Positions 1-9,458 of a DNA stretch of 64,000 nt are shown one piece after another. The translations under genes and the position numbers were made by a program. Each line of letters begins with the position of its first letter. Position 1 is the stretch's first letter. This stretch comes from Actinomycetospora corticicola. GTDB taxonomy: Bacteria > Actinomycetota > Actinomycetes > Mycobacteriales > Pseudonocardiaceae. A model generated the notes under the pieces. It searched no databases and had not been told where the DNA came from. It saw only the letters and a program-made list of their open reading frames with translations. Location of the stretch: assembly GCF_013409505.1 (NCBI RefSeq), contig NZ_JACCBN010000001.1:1674001-1738000 (forward strand), read 5' to 3'.

Positions 1-57
1 TCCGTGGAGGCCTTCCTGACGGCGGTCCTGGCCGAGCGCCGTCGCCGGGCGGCGTGA
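1..57 (+). CDS. C-terminal end of a truncated gene
   Basis: The reading frame enters at base 1 and ends at TGA 55-57, leaving the last 18 residues, SVEAFLTAVLAERRRRAA. The tail is basic and ends in an arginine cluster. Too little is present to name a family. It converges on the copA homologue, whose stop lies 28 bases further on. Confidence 0.5.
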   Translation, partial: SVEAFLTAVLAERRRRAA

Positions 58-84
58 GGCCGCGCTAGGCAGATCTGGCTGGGC

Positions 85-2292
85 TCAGTTCCGCAGCCGC
101 ACGCTCGACGACACGACCAGCACCGACGACAGCGCCATCGTCAGGCCCGCGATGAGCGGACTGAGCAGGCCGAGCGCGGCGAGCGGGATGGCCGCGACGT
201 TGTAGCCGAAGGCCCAGACGAGGTTGCGGCGGATCGTGGTCGCGGTCCGCTTGGCGAGGTCGAGGGCGTCCGGAACCGCGTTCAGGTCGTCGCGCACGAG
301 GATGACGTCGGCGGCGTCGAGGGCCACGTCCGTCCCGGCGCCGACAGCGAGCCCGAGGTCGGCGGCCGCGAGGGCCGGGCCGTCGTTGATGCCGTCGCCG
401 ACCATGGCGACGCGTCGCCCGCCGGAGCGCAGGGCCTCCAGCGCCTCGACCTTGCCCGCCGGCAGCACGTCGGCGATCACCTCGTCGACCCCGACGGCCG
501 CTCCGACCGCCGACGCCGCCTCGGCCCGGTCGCCGGAGAGCAACACGGTCCGCAGACCGGCCGCCCGCAGGCGCGCGATCGCGGGCGCCGCGGACGGCTT
601 GACCTCGTCGGCGAGCTCGTACACCGCGGCCGGGTCGCCGTCGAGGCTCACGACGACGAGCGTCGAGTCGGCGGCCGGCTCCGGCGCCCACGCCGGCAGG
701 TCCCGCAAAGGCTTCTCCAGCCGCACCTCCACGCCGTCGACCACGCCGCGCGCGCCGAGCCCCGGCAGGGCCCCGAAACCCTCGACGGCGGGGAACTCGT
801 CGGCCTCGGCCCGGGCGCAGGCCACGATCGCCCGCGCCACGGCGTGCTCGGAGGCGTCCTCGACCGCCCCGGCGAGCGTCAGCACCCGTCGTCGGGAATC
901 AAGAGAAGCCAGGTGCACCGCCCGCACGCTCATCGCGCCGGTGGTCACGGTGCCGGTCTTGTCGAAGACCACGGTGTCGACGACGCGCGAGGTCTCGAGC
1001 GCCTGGTGGCTCTTGAGGAAGATGCCCTCGCGGGCGCCGCGGCCGGAGGCGACGAGCATCGCCGTCGGGGTGGCGAGGCCGAGCGCGCAAGGGCAGGCGA
1101 TGACCAGCACCGCCAGGGCCGCGGAGAACACGTCGCCGGCCGTGCCGCCCACGGCCCACCAGCCCAGCGCCGTGAGCACCGAGAGCGCGATGACGATGGG
1201 GACGAACACCGAGGAGATGCGGTCGACCAGCCGCTGCACGGACGCCTTCGACGCCTGCGCGGACTCGACGAGCCGGATCATCCCGGCGAGCTGGGTGGCG
1301 CCGCCGACGGCCGTGGCGGTGACGACGAGGCGCCCGGACACGGCGACGGTCCCGCCGGTCACGGTGTCGCCCGCGGCGACCTCGACGGGCACGGTCTCGC
1401 CCGTGAGCATCGAGCGGTCGACGGCGCTGGCGCCGGACTCGACGGTCCCGTCGGTCGCGACCTTCTCGCCGGGCCGGACGACGAAGCGGGTCCCGACGGC
1501 GAGCGCGGAGGCCGGGATGCGCGCCTCGGTGCCGTCGGGGAGCAGCACGGCGACGTCGCGCGCGGCGAGGGCGGCCAGCGAGGCGAGCGCGTCGCCCGCG
1601 GACCGCTTCGCCCGGGCCTCGACGTAGCGCCCGGCCAGCACGAACGTCGTCACCGCGGCGGCGACCTCGAGGTAGAGCGGGCCCACCGGGTCGAGGAAGA
1701 CGCTGAGCGCGCCGGCCGAGGGGTCGGGGAGGTGCCCGGTGAGGATCGAGCCGAGCGACCACACGGTCGCCGCGATGATCCCGAGCGAGATCAGCGTGTC
1801 CATCGACGACGCGCCGTGCCGGGCGTTGATGAAGGCGGCGCGGTGCAGGGGCCACGCCGACCACACGACGACGGGGGCCGCGAGCGCCGCCACCACCCAC
1901 GCCCACCCGGGGAACCGGGCCTCGGGGAGCACCGAGAGAACCAGCGGCAGGTCGACCATCGGGATGAACAGCACGGCCGCGACGACGAGGCGCCGCCACA
2001 GGTCGGCCACGCGGTCGTCGCGCGCGGCCTCCGCCTCCGGCACCGACCCGTCGTCACGCACGCTCAGCGGGGTCGCGCCGTAGCCCAGCTTCGCGACGAC
2101 CTCGACGACGGTGGAGCGCTCGACGTCGGGACGCAGCGTGACCGTCGCCCGCTCCGTCGCGTAGTTGACCTGCGCGATCACGCCGTCGACCTTGTTGAGC
2201 CGGCGCTCGATGCGGGACGCGCAGGCCGCGCACGTCATGCCGGTGAGGAGGAAGTCCTCGGCCTGGTCCTCCCGCGGAGCCGCGACGGTCAT
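85..2292 (-). CDS. copA: Copper-translocating P1B-type ATPase
   Basis: ATP-driven export of Cu(I) across the plasma membrane. The 735-residue protein has an N-terminal HMA domain with the metal-binding pair C21-x-x-C24 in GMTCAACAS, an actuator domain, the transmembrane metal site CPC near residue 398 ([10 protein letters not shown]), the phosphorylated Asp in DKTGTVTTG near 442 and the hinge GDGIND near 630. The last helices carry YN and MALSS, the signature of the Cu(I) subgroup. The nucleotide-binding HP dipeptide reads HA here (SEHAVARAI). ATG 2292 follows a GGGGG stretch; an upstream in-frame start would add 13 residues ahead of the HMA domain. Divergent from a membrane protein and a CopD/CtaG gene, which fits a copper role. 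Confidence 0.93.
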   Translation of the reverse strand: MTVAAPREDQAEDFLLTGMTCAACASRIERRLNKVDGVIAQVNYATERATVTLRPDVERSTVVEVVAKLGYGATPLSVRDDGSVPEAEAARDDRVADLWRRLVVAAVLFIPMVDLPLVLSVLPEARFPGWAWVVAALAAPVVVWSAWPLHRAAFINARHGASSMDTLISLGIIAATVWSLGSILTGHLPDPSAGALSVFLDPVGPLYLEVAAAVTTFVLAGRYVEARAKRSAGDALASLAALAARDVAVLLPDGTEARIPASALAVGTRFVVRPGEKVATDGTVESGASAVDRSMLTGETVPVEVAAGDTVTGGTVAVSGRLVVTATAVGGATQLAGMIRLVESAQASKASVQRLVDRISSVFVPIVIALSVLTALGWWAVGGTAGDVFSAALAVLVIACPCALGLATPTAMLVASGRGAREGIFLKSHQALETSRVVDTVVFDKTGTVTTGAMSVRAVHLASLDSRRRVLTLAGAVEDASEHAVARAIVACARAEADEFPAVEGFGALPGLGARGVVDGVEVRLEKPLRDLPAWAPEPAADSTLVVVSLDGDPAAVYELADEVKPSAAPAIARLRAAGLRTVLLSGDRAEAASAVGAAVGVDEVIADVLPAGKVEALEALRSGGRRVAMVGDGINDGPALAAADLGLAVGAGTDVALDAADVILVRDDLNAVPDALDLAKRTATTIRRNLVWAFGYNVAAIPLAALGLLSPLIAGLTMALSSVLVVSSSVRLRN
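884..898 (-). repeat. Dispersed 15-mer, exact (reverse strand)
   Basis: Inside copA on its sense strand, in the nucleotide-binding domain region DSRRRVLTL. Confidence 0.6.
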
Positions 2293-2351
2293 GCCCCCGA
2301 TGATGCGCCCCCCACGCGGGCGCGTGCACACCTGGTGTCACCATCGTCGGC

Positions 2352-2783
2352 GTGACCAGCACCGACGAGAGCACGCCGGACGCTGCCACCGACACCTCCG
2401 CGGGCGCCACGGGTGCGGCGACGTTCGCGCTGGTCGTGGCGGGGATGGCGCTGGTCAGCGCCTGGACGGGCTGGGGCGGCATGGCACTCGGCCTCGTGGC
2501 GCTGGTCGCCGCGGTGGTCGCGCTGATGCGGGTGCGCTCGGGCCGGGCGTCAGGTCGCGGTAAGCCCCTGGCCGCCCTCGGTGTGGCGCTGATCGCGGTG
2601 GTGATCGGCACCATGATCGAGTGGCCGACCATCGAGTCCGCCGTGACCTACCTGCACGCGTCGCAGGCCCGCACGCTCGACGAGTGCATGCGCCAGGCGA
2701 TCAACGAGAAGGAACAGCACGTCTGCAAGTCCCAGCACCTCGACGAGTACCGGGCCCGCTTCCCCGACCGTCTCGACCCGTGA
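2352..2783 (+). CDS. Small membrane protein of unknown function
   Basis: 143 residues. The N-terminus is Ser/Thr/Asp-rich, followed by two or three hydrophobic segments (about residues 20-60 and 72-90) and a polar C-terminal part with two cysteines (DECMRQ and HVCKSQ). The layout resembles DUF4190-type proteins, but no diagnostic motif is visible. It starts with GTG, and its TGA overlaps the GTG of the CtaG/CopD gene by 4 bases, so the two are almost certainly co-translated. That coupling, and the divergent copper ATPase, suggest a role in copper delivery or the cell envelope; this is inference. Confidence 0.7.
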   Translation: MTSTDESTPDAATDTSAGATGAATFALVVAGMALVSAWTGWGGMALGLVALVAAVVALMRVRSGRASGRGKPLAALGVALIAVVIGTMIEWPTIESAVTYLHASQARTLDECMRQAINEKEQHVCKSQHLDEYRARFPDRLDP

Positions 2784-4657
2784 GGCGCCTCGTCCCCGCC
2801 GGGGCCGCGGCCCTGGTCACCGTCCTGGTCGCCGCGCTGCTGCTCGGCCGCTCCGCGTACCCGGTGCTCGGCCTCACCGACCCCGGCGAACTGGTGCAGC
2901 TCGGGCTGCCCCTGCTCCGGCTCCTGACGGCGGGTGCGGCGGCGGTGGTGCTGGGCGCCCTGGTGCACGGGCTCGTCGTGGTGCCGGGGGCCGACGGGCC
3001 GTCGGCCGAGCTGCGCGGCCTCGCGTCCGGCGCGGCCTGGGCGTGGGCGGCCCTGGCGGCCGGCACGGCCGTGTTCACCGTCGCCGACGTCTCCGGCGGT
3101 TTCGTGGCCCCGGGGCCCGACCTCGTCGTCGGGATGGTCGTGCGGGCGGCCCCGGTCGGGTGGCTGGCGTGCGCGGTCGGCGCGGCGGTCGTCGCCGTGT
3201 GGGTGCGCGAGGCACGGACGTGGTCGTCGGCGCTGGGCGCCGGCGTGCTGGCCTGCGTGGCGTTGCTCGGCCCGGTGATGACCGGGCACGCGATCGACGG
3301 GGTCGGCAAGGACCTCGGCACCCCCGCCGTGGCGCTGCACGTCATCGCGGCGACGGTGTGGCTCGGGACGCTCGGCGCTCTCCTCGTGTCGCCGGTGTCG
3401 CCCGCCCGCAGCGGCGCCGTGTCGACGGTGTGCGCGACGGTGACGGTGCTGAGCGGGGTCCTCGCGTCGGCCGTCCTCGTCCCGTCGTGGGGTGAGCTCG
3501 CGACGTCCTACGGCGTGCTCGTCCTGCTGGCCGCGGCGGTGACGGTCGTGGCCCTCGGGGTGTTCGTGCGGCGCCGGGTCGCGTCCGGCCGGGGTCTCGT
3601 GCTGGTCGAGCTGGTGCTGCTGGCCGTCGTCACGGGCCTGTCCGTCGCGATGACCCGGGCGGTCCCGCCGGTGCAGGCGCCGTTCCACACCACCCCGACC
3701 GAGGCGATGCTCGGCTTCGGCATCCCCGACCCGCCCACCCTCGGCCGCCTGCTCGGCGCGTGGCGCCTCGACGTGTGGTTCGCGGTGCTGGCCGTGGTGC
3801 TCGTGGTGGTCTACGCGCGGTGGCTGCGCCGGGTGGACGGGTGGCCCGTCGGGCGCGCCGCCTCGTGGTTCGCGGGCTGCGCGCTGCTGGTGGTCACGAC
3901 GAGCTCCGGCGTCGGCCGCTACGCGGACGCGCTGTTCAGCGTGCACGTCGCCGAGCACATGCTGGTCAGCGTCGTCGTCCCGGTGCTGCTCGTGCTGGGC
4001 GGCCCGGTGTCGCTGGCGCGGCGGGCGCTGCCCGACGAGGGGGACACGGAGCGAAGCGGAGCTGGACCATCGGGCACAGACGCCCGCGACCGCCTGGAGG
4101 CCGTGCTCGACGCGCCGCTCCTGCGCTTCCTCACGCACCCCGCCGTCGCCGCGGTGCTGATGGTCGGCTCGCCGTTCGCCTTCTACCTCACCCCGCTGTT
4201 CTCGCTGCTCCAACCGCTCGGCTGGCTCATGCCGGCGATCTCGCTCTGGTTCCTGACGGCGGGCTACCTGTTCTTCTGGGTGGTGGTCGGGGTCGACCCG
4301 ACGCCGGGTCAGAAGCTGCCGCACGTCGCACGGCTCGCCGTGCTGATCGCGTCGATGCCGTTCCACGCGCTGTTCGGCGTGATCCTGCTGGCCGCCGACA
4401 CCCCGGTGGCGCAGACGCCGTCGACGCTCGCCGCCGACGGCGGGGGTGGCCAGGTCTTCGTCACCGACTTCTACTCCCGCCTGCGCCTGCCCTGGGCGCC
4501 GGATCTGCTCACCGACCAGCACCTCGCGGCCCTGCTCTCGTGGGGGATGGGCGACCTGCCGCTGGTGGGCGTGCTGGTGATCCTGCTCGTGCAGTGGCAC
4601 CGGGCCGGGGTCGCCGAGGACCGGGCCGCCCGGGACCTGCTCGCCGCCCGTCGCTGA
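2780..4657 (+). CDS. CopD/CtaG-type copper and cytochrome oxidase assembly protein
   Basis: 625-residue polytopic protein. The N-terminal half (about 1-340) resembles CopD copper-transport domains. The C-terminal half (about 370-610) resembles the caa3 oxidase assembly factor CtaG, with conserved His in HVAEHML and in the MPFHALFGV segment. This fusion is a known actinobacterial architecture. It probably handles copper at the membrane and may supply the CuB site of cytochrome oxidase. A hydrophilic loop near residue 430 (DTERSGAGPSGTDARD) splits the CtaG part. The GTG at 2780 is preferred because of the 4-base overlap with the preceding stop; an earlier in-frame start would overlap that gene by about 160 bases. 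Confidence 0.85.
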   Translation: MRRLVPAGAAALVTVLVAALLLGRSAYPVLGLTDPGELVQLGLPLLRLLTAGAAAVVLGALVHGLVVVPGADGPSAELRGLASGAAWAWAALAAGTAVFTVADVSGGFVAPGPDLVVGMVVRAAPVGWLACAVGAAVVAVWVREARTWSSALGAGVLACVALLGPVMTGHAIDGVGKDLGTPAVALHVIAATVWLGTLGALLVSPVSPARSGAVSTVCATVTVLSGVLASAVLVPSWGELATSYGVLVLLAAAVTVVALGVFVRRRVASGRGLVLVELVLLAVVTGLSVAMTRAVPPVQAPFHTTPTEAMLGFGIPDPPTLGRLLGAWRLDVWFAVLAVVLVVVYARWLRRVDGWPVGRAASWFAGCALLVVTTSSGVGRYADALFSVHVAEHMLVSVVVPVLLVLGGPVSLARRALPDEGDTERSGAGPSGTDARDRLEAVLDAPLLRFLTHPAVAAVLMVGSPFAFYLTPLFSLLQPLGWLMPAISLWFLTAGYLFFWVVVGVDPTPGQKLPHVARLAVLIASMPFHALFGVILLAADTPVAQTPSTLAADGGGGQVFVTDFYSRLRLPWAPDLLTDQHLAALLSWGMGDLPLVGVLVILLVQWHRAGVAEDRAARDLLAARR

Positions 4658-4706
4658 GCCGCACTCCTTCCGCGTCCGTCGTCTGCCGCGGCCGTCCCCG
4701 AAGCGG

Positions 4707-4756
4707 ACGAACGGGCCGTTCGTGCGCCTAGAACGTACGAACGGACCGTTCGTACG
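4707..4756. promoter_or_regulatory. Tandem palindromic operators before the MFS gene
   Basis: Two perfect odd-length palindromes with the same core, CGAACGGNCCGTTCG. One covers 4707-4723 (centre 4715) and the other 4734-4756 (centre 4745). The centres are 30 bases apart, close to three helical turns, so dimers would bind on one face of the DNA. The shape fits a TetR-type repressor, but no regulator gene lies nearby. Confidence 0.7.
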
Positions 4757-4768
4757 GAGTGGGCGCAC

Positions 4769-4790
4769 GTCTCATACCACAGTGTGAGAC
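4769..4790. promoter_or_regulatory. Inverted repeat GTCTCA/TGAGAC before the MFS gene
   Basis: GTCTCA (4769-4774) and TGAGAC (4785-4790) are separated by 10 bases that themselves contain CACAGTG. It lies about 30 bases before the MFS start and just downstream of the two operators, so it may be a second regulator site or may overlap the core promoter. Confidence 0.4.
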
Positions 4791-4820
4791 GGCGTCTCGC
4801 CAGGTGGGCGATCGTGAGGC

Positions 4821-6023
4821 ATGCTGACGACCGTGAGCACGGAGACGAGCGCCCCCGCCCGACCACGACGCCGCTGGGCGATCCTCGTGGTCGGCGTGCT
4901 CGCCCAGACCGCAGCGTCGTCGTTCGTCTACGGCATCCCGTTCCTCGTGCCGACCCTGCGCGACGAGCGCGGGCTGTCCCTGGCCGAGGTCGGCGTCGTC
5001 GTGGCGGCCCCGACGACGGGCCTGCTGCTCGCCCTGGTCGCGTGGGGATTCGTGGTCGACCGGGTGGGGGAGCGGATCCCGATGGCGTCCGGACTCACCC
5101 TGGCCGGCCTCGTCGTGGGCGGGCTGGCGCTGGAGACCCCGGCGTCGCTGACGGTGATCGCCCTGCTCCTGGGCGTCGGTGGCCTCGGCGCCGCGTCGGT
5201 GAACGCGGCGAGCGGCCGCCTGATCATGGGCTGGTTCTCCGCCGACGAGCGCGGGATCGCCATGGGGATCCGGCAGACCGCGCAGCCGCTCGGGGTCGCG
5301 GTCGCCGCCCTGGTCCTCCCCGTGCTGGCGACGACCGAGGGACCGTTCGTCGCCCTCGGGTGGACGGGCCTGGCCTGCCTGGTCGCGGCAGGCCTCGTCG
5401 TCGGGATCGCCCAGGACGCCCCCCGGCGCGCACCCGAACCGCACGAGCCCACCGGCAACCCCTACCGGACCCCGACGCTGTACCGCCTCCACGCGGCGTC
5501 GGCCCTGCTCGTGCTCCCGCAGTTCGCGATCTCCGCGTTCGCGCTGGAGTACCTGGTCCGCGAGCAGGGCTGGTCGCCCGGCGTCGCCGGGGTGTTCGTC
5601 GCGGTCTCCCAGATCGCGGGCGCCGCGGGGCGGATCGCGACCGGCTGGTGGTCCGACCGCGTCGGCTCCCGGCTGCGTCCGATGCGCCAGCTCGCCGTGG
5701 GCTCGACGCTCGTGATGCTCGGGTTCGCGGCGGGCTCGGTCTGGGTGCCGGTGATCGCCGTCGCGGGCATCGCCGTCGGCGCGATCGTCACCGTCGCCGA
5801 CAACGGGCTCGCCTTCGTGTCGACCGCCGAGATGGCCGGCCAGGCGTGGTCCGGGCGTGCGCTCGGCGTCCAGAACACGACCCAGAACATCGTCGCGTCC
5901 CTCGCCCCGCCCGTGCTCGGCGCGATCATCGGCGCGACGAGCTACGGGATCGGATTCACCGCGGCCGCACTGGCCCCGCTCGCCGCGATCGCCGTGACGC
6001 CGGTGCGCGCCGAGCGTCGCTGA
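4821..6023 (+). CDS. MFS transporter
   Basis: 400 residues with 12 predicted membrane segments. The family loop between segments 2 and 3 appears as GFVVDRVGERIPM, and a related loop in the second half reads TGWWSDRVGSRLRPM. A 6TM-6TM layout with a short cytoplasmic linker near residue 205 is visible. The substrate is unknown. ATG 4821 has only a weak GTGAGG upstream; the GTG at 4833 is an alternative start. The promoter region carries three strong inverted repeats, so expression is probably repressed until a ligand is present, as for drug or metabolite exporters. It converges on ilvA with a 6-base gap. Confidence 0.85.
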   Translation: MLTTVSTETSAPARPRRRWAILVVGVLAQTAASSFVYGIPFLVPTLRDERGLSLAEVGVVVAAPTTGLLLALVAWGFVVDRVGERIPMASGLTLAGLVVGGLALETPASLTVIALLLGVGGLGAASVNAASGRLIMGWFSADERGIAMGIRQTAQPLGVAVAALVLPVLATTEGPFVALGWTGLACLVAAGLVVGIAQDAPRRAPEPHEPTGNPYRTPTLYRLHAASALLVLPQFAISAFALEYLVREQGWSPGVAGVFVAVSQIAGAAGRIATGWWSDRVGSRLRPMRQLAVGSTLVMLGFAAGSVWVPVIAVAGIAVGAIVTVADNGLAFVSTAEMAGQAWSGRALGVQNTTQNIVASLAPPVLGAIIGATSYGIGFTAAALAPLAAIAVTPVRAERR

Positions 6024-6029
6024 GGCGGC

Positions 6030-7307
6030 TCAGACGAGGAAGCGGAACGCGGGCGAGCCCGGCTCGAGGACCTCGATCTGCAGCGGCGTCCGCGCCATCC
6101 GCTCCAGCAGCGGCTCGTAGTCCTCGCGACGGCCGATCTCGATCCCGACGAGGGCCGGGCCGGACTCGCGGTTGTCGCGCTTGACGTACTCGAAGCGGGC
6201 GACGTCGTCGTCGGGACCGAGCACCTCGTCGAGGAAGCGCCGCAGCGCGCCCGGCTCCTGGGGGAACTCGACGAGGAAGTAGTGCTTGAGGCCCTGGAAG
6301 CGCAGCGAGCGCTCGATGACCTCGGCGTAGCGCGAGACGTCGTTGTTGCCGCCGGAGAGGATGACGACGACCGTCTCGCCCGCCACGAGGTCGAGCTCCG
6401 GGCCGTCGGAGCGCACCGCAGCCCCGGCGAGCGCGCCCGCGGGCTCCGCGATGATGCCCTCGGTCTGGTAGAGCGCGAGCATCTCGGTGCACACGAGGCC
6501 CTCGTCGACGGCGAGCACCTGCGCGCCCGAACGGCGGATCAGCGGGAACGTCACGGCGCCCGCCTTCCGCACGGCCGCACCGTCGACGAACCGGTCGAAC
6601 CCGTCCTCGTCGAGCACCACGGGGCTGCCCGCGTGCAGCGCGGCCGCGACGTTGCGCGCCCCGGCCGGCTCGACGCCGATCACGCGGGTGCGCGGGTAGG
6701 TCGCGGCGAGCCAGGTGGCGGTGCCGGCGAGCAGGCCGCCGCCCCCGACCGGGACCACCACGACGTCGGGCGCGTGTCCGAGCTGCTCGACGACCTCGGC
6801 GATCACCGTGGCCTGTCCGGCCACCGTGCGGGAGTCGTCGAAGGCGGGGACCAGCGTGGCTCCGGTCTCGGCGGCGTAGGCGCCGGCGGCGGCCGAGGCC
6901 TCGTCGTAGGTGTCGCCCTGCAGGACCAGGTCGATCATGTCGCCGCCGAGCGCGGCGATCCGCTCGCGCTTCTGGCGCGGCGTGGTCGACGGAATGATGA
7001 CCCGCCCCCGCACGCCGTGCGCCCGGCACGCGAAGGCGAAGCCCTGGGCATGGTTCCCGGCGGACGCGCAGACGACCCCGGCCGCGCGCGCCTCGTCGTC
7101 GAGCTGGGAGATCAGGTTGTACGCGCCCCGCAGCTTGTAGGACCGCCCGACCTGCAGGTCCTCCCGCTTGAACCAGACGTTCGTGCCGGAGTCCGCGGAC
7201 AGGCGCGGGTTGTACTGCAGCGGGGTCAGCTCGGCGATGCCGGTGAGACGCTCCGCGGCCTCGAGTACCTGCTTCTCGAACGCGGTCCCGCCCGTCGTGC
7301 CCGTCAT
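6030..7307 (-). CDS. ilvA: Threonine ammonia-lyase (threonine dehydratase)
   Basis: PLP enzyme deaminating L-threonine to 2-oxobutanoate, the first step of isoleucine synthesis. The 425-residue protein has the PLP lysine at K58 in GRSYKLRGA, the glycine-rich phosphate loop GGGGLLAGT and the SGGNND motif near residue 325. The C-terminal region (about 335-425, with KHYFLVEFPQEPGAL) is a single ACT-like regulatory domain, as in the Corynebacterium enzyme rather than the longer two-domain E. coli form. Feedback control by isoleucine is expected from the family. ATG 7307 has a GGAGGAG stretch upstream. It is divergent from htpG. Confidence 0.92.
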   Translation of the reverse strand: MTGTTGGTAFEKQVLEAAERLTGIAELTPLQYNPRLSADSGTNVWFKREDLQVGRSYKLRGAYNLISQLDDEARAAGVVCASAGNHAQGFAFACRAHGVRGRVIIPSTTPRQKRERIAALGGDMIDLVLQGDTYDEASAAAGAYAAETGATLVPAFDDSRTVAGQATVIAEVVEQLGHAPDVVVVPVGGGGLLAGTATWLAATYPRTRVIGVEPAGARNVAAALHAGSPVVLDEDGFDRFVDGAAVRKAGAVTFPLIRRSGAQVLAVDEGLVCTEMLALYQTEGIIAEPAGALAGAAVRSDGPELDLVAGETVVVILSGGNNDVSRYAEVIERSLRFQGLKHYFLVEFPQEPGALRRFLDEVLGPDDDVARFEYVKRDNRESGPALVGIEIGRREDYEPLLERMARTPLQIEVLEPGSPAFRFLV

Positions 7308-7360
7308 CGAGCCCTGCTCCTCCGTGCTGCTGATCCGAACGGCTCATCGTAGGTCCGCCC

Positions 7361-7375
7361 GTCCCGACGGCGGGT
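7361..7375 (+). repeat. Dispersed 15-mer, one mismatch
   Basis: GTCCCGACGGCGGGT differs from the repeated motif TTCCCGACGRCGGGT at its first base. It lies in the ilvA-htpG divergent region on the htpG sense strand. Confidence 0.5.
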
Positions 7376-7469
7376 CGCGGGGCATTCCCCGGTCCCCGCA
7401 GCCTGTCGGGGGGTCCGATTATCGTGGGCGTCGACCACGCCGGTGAGCACGAGAGGACGCAGGGAAGCG

Positions 7470-9395
7470 ATGACCGAGACGATCGAGTTCCAGGCCGAGG
7501 CCCGTCAGCTGCTGCAGCTGATGATCCACTCGATCTACTCCGACAAGGACGTGTTCCTGCGGGAGCTGATCTCCAACGCCTCGGACGCGCTGGACAAGCT
7601 GCGCATGGAGTCCTACCGGGACAAGGACCTCGGCGTGGACACGTCGGACCTGCACATCGAGCTGCGGACCGACCCCGAGGCCCGCACCCTCACGATCACC
7701 GACAACGGCATCGGCATGAGCCGCGACGACGTCGTCACGCTGATCGGCACCATCGCGAAGTCCGGCACGGCCGAGACGCTCGCGAAGCTGCGGGAGGCCC
7801 AGGCGTCGGGGACCGAGGAGGTCACCGCCGAGCTCATCGGGCAGTTCGGCATCGGCTTCTACTCCAGCTTCATGGTGGCCGACCGCGTGGAGATGACCAC
7901 CCGGCGGGCCGGCACCGACGGCGGGGTGCACTGGGAGTCGGCGGGGGAGGGCACCTACGAGCTCGCCGAGGTCGCCGACGCCCCGCAGGGCACGAGCATC
8001 ACCGTGCACCTCAAGGCGGAGGACGCCGAGGACAACCTGCACGACTACGCCGACCCGTCGGTCGTGCGCCGGATCGTGAAGCGCTACTCGGACTTCATCA
8101 CGTGGCCGATCCTGCTGAACCCCAGCGGCGTCACCGACACGGTCGTCGAGGGCGCCGAGGACGACGACGAGTCGACGCCCGACACCTCGAACGAGCCGAT
8201 CAACTCGCGCAAGGCCCTCTGGGCCCGCCCGCGCTCCGAGGTGAGCGACGAGGAGTACGCCGAGTTCTACCGCCACGTCTCGCACGACTGGCAGGAGCCG
8301 CTCGAGACGATGCGGTTCACCGGCGAGGGCACCTTCGAGTACCAGGCGCTGCTGTTCCTCCCGGCGCACGCGCCGATGGACCTCTACTACCGCGACGCCA
8401 AGCGCGGTGTGCAGCTCTACGTCAAGCGCGTCTTCGTCATGGAGGACTGCGAGGCGCTCGTCCCCGAGTACCTGCGGTTCGTCAAGGGCGTCGTGGACGC
8501 GCAGGACCTCTCGCTGAACGTCTCGCGCGAGATCCTGCAGCAGGACCGCCAGATCCAGCTGATCCGCAAGCGTCTCGTGAAGCGCGTCCTGCAGACGATC
8601 ACGGGCCTGCGCGGTGAGAACGCCGAGAAGTACGACACCTTCTGGCGCGAGTGCGGGCGGGCGCTCAAGGAGGGCCTGCTCTCCGACCAGGACAACACCC
8701 AGGCCATCCTCGAGGCCTCCAGCTTCGCCTCGACGCACGACCCGGAGAAGCTCACCACGCTCGCCGACTACGTCGCGCGGATGCCGGAGGGCCAGGAGTC
8801 GATCTACTACGTCACCGGCGAGTCCCGCGCGAGCGTGGAGAACTCCCCGCACATCGAGGCGTTCCGGGCCAAGGGCTACGAGGTCCTGCTCCTCACCGAC
8901 CAGGTCGACGAGGTCTGGGTCGGCATGGTGCCGTCCTACGGCAGCGGGGACGACGCGAAGCCGTTCGCCTCGATCGCACAGGGCGACGTCGACCTCTCCG
9001 ACGACGCCGAGAAGCCCGAGGGCTTCGACGACCTGCTCGCCTGGATGACGACGACGCTCGCCGACGACGTCTCCGAGGTCCGGCTCTCCACCCGCCTGAC
9101 CACGAGCCCCGCCTGCCTCGTGGGCGAGGTCGGGGGCCTGCCGCCGCAGCTCGAGCAGATGATGCGCTCGATGGGGCAGGAGATCCCGGTGCAGAAGCGG
9201 GCGCTCGAGCTCAACCCGAAGCACCCGCTGGTGGAGAACCTGCGGACCGCGCACGCGGCGAAGCCCGACGACGCCGGCATCGCCGACACCGCCTCGCTGC
9301 TGCACGACATGGCGCTGCTCGCCGAGGGCGGGGAGCTCAAGGAGCCCTCGGCCTTCGTCGGGAAGCTCGCCCAGCGCCTCGCCGCCACGCTGTGA
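7470..9395 (+). CDS. htpG: Molecular chaperone HtpG (Hsp90)
   Basis: ATP-dependent cytosolic chaperone. The 641-residue protein shows the GHKL ATPase motifs in order: ELISNASDALDK, DNGIGM, GTIAKSGT and GQFGIGFYSSFMVAD. The middle domain contains the catalytic arginine region NVSREILQQ, and a C-terminal dimerization domain follows. Length is normal for the family. ATG 7470 is chosen because it follows AGGGAAG at good spacing and gives the family N-terminus METIEFQ-like MTETIEFQ; the GTG 27 bases upstream adds an atypical basic extension. No HspR-type inverted repeat is visible upstream. A TATCGT box at 7420-7425 is a possible -10 element. Confidence 0.95.
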   Translation: MTETIEFQAEARQLLQLMIHSIYSDKDVFLRELISNASDALDKLRMESYRDKDLGVDTSDLHIELRTDPEARTLTITDNGIGMSRDDVVTLIGTIAKSGTAETLAKLREAQASGTEEVTAELIGQFGIGFYSSFMVADRVEMTTRRAGTDGGVHWESAGEGTYELAEVADAPQGTSITVHLKAEDAEDNLHDYADPSVVRRIVKRYSDFITWPILLNPSGVTDTVVEGAEDDDESTPDTSNEPINSRKALWARPRSEVSDEEYAEFYRHVSHDWQEPLETMRFTGEGTFEYQALLFLPAHAPMDLYYRDAKRGVQLYVKRVFVMEDCEALVPEYLRFVKGVVDAQDLSLNVSREILQQDRQIQLIRKRLVKRVLQTITGLRGENAEKYDTFWRECGRALKEGLLSDQDNTQAILEASSFASTHDPEKLTTLADYVARMPEGQESIYYVTGESRASVENSPHIEAFRAKGYEVLLLTDQVDEVWVGMVPSYGSGDDAKPFASIAQGDVDLSDDAEKPEGFDDLLAWMTTTLADDVSEVRLSTRLTTSPACLVGEVGGLPPQLEQMMRSMGQEIPVQKRALELNPKHPLVENLRTAHAAKPDDAGIADTASLLHDMALLAEGGELKEPSAFVGKLAQRLAATL

Positions 9396-9423
9396 CGGAA
9401 TAGCGTCCCCGCTCCGCAGGTTC

Positions 9424-9443
9424 GTCGTTGAACATGCAACGAC
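9424..9443. promoter_or_regulatory. Palindrome in the 5' leader of the LLM gene
   Basis: GTCGTTG (9424-9430) and CAACGAC (9437-9443) flank AACATG, directly before the AGGAGG ribosome-binding site. The TTGAACATGCAA core resembles MarR-family sites. As RNA it could also form a small hairpin near the Shine-Dalgarno sequence. Confidence 0.45.
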
Positions 9444-9458
9444 CCAGGAGGTAGTGCC

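Noticed and set aside
844-2355. Plus-strand open frame opposite copA
   Set aside because: Arg/Gly/His-rich shadow translation; copA on the minus strand has all catalytic motifs.
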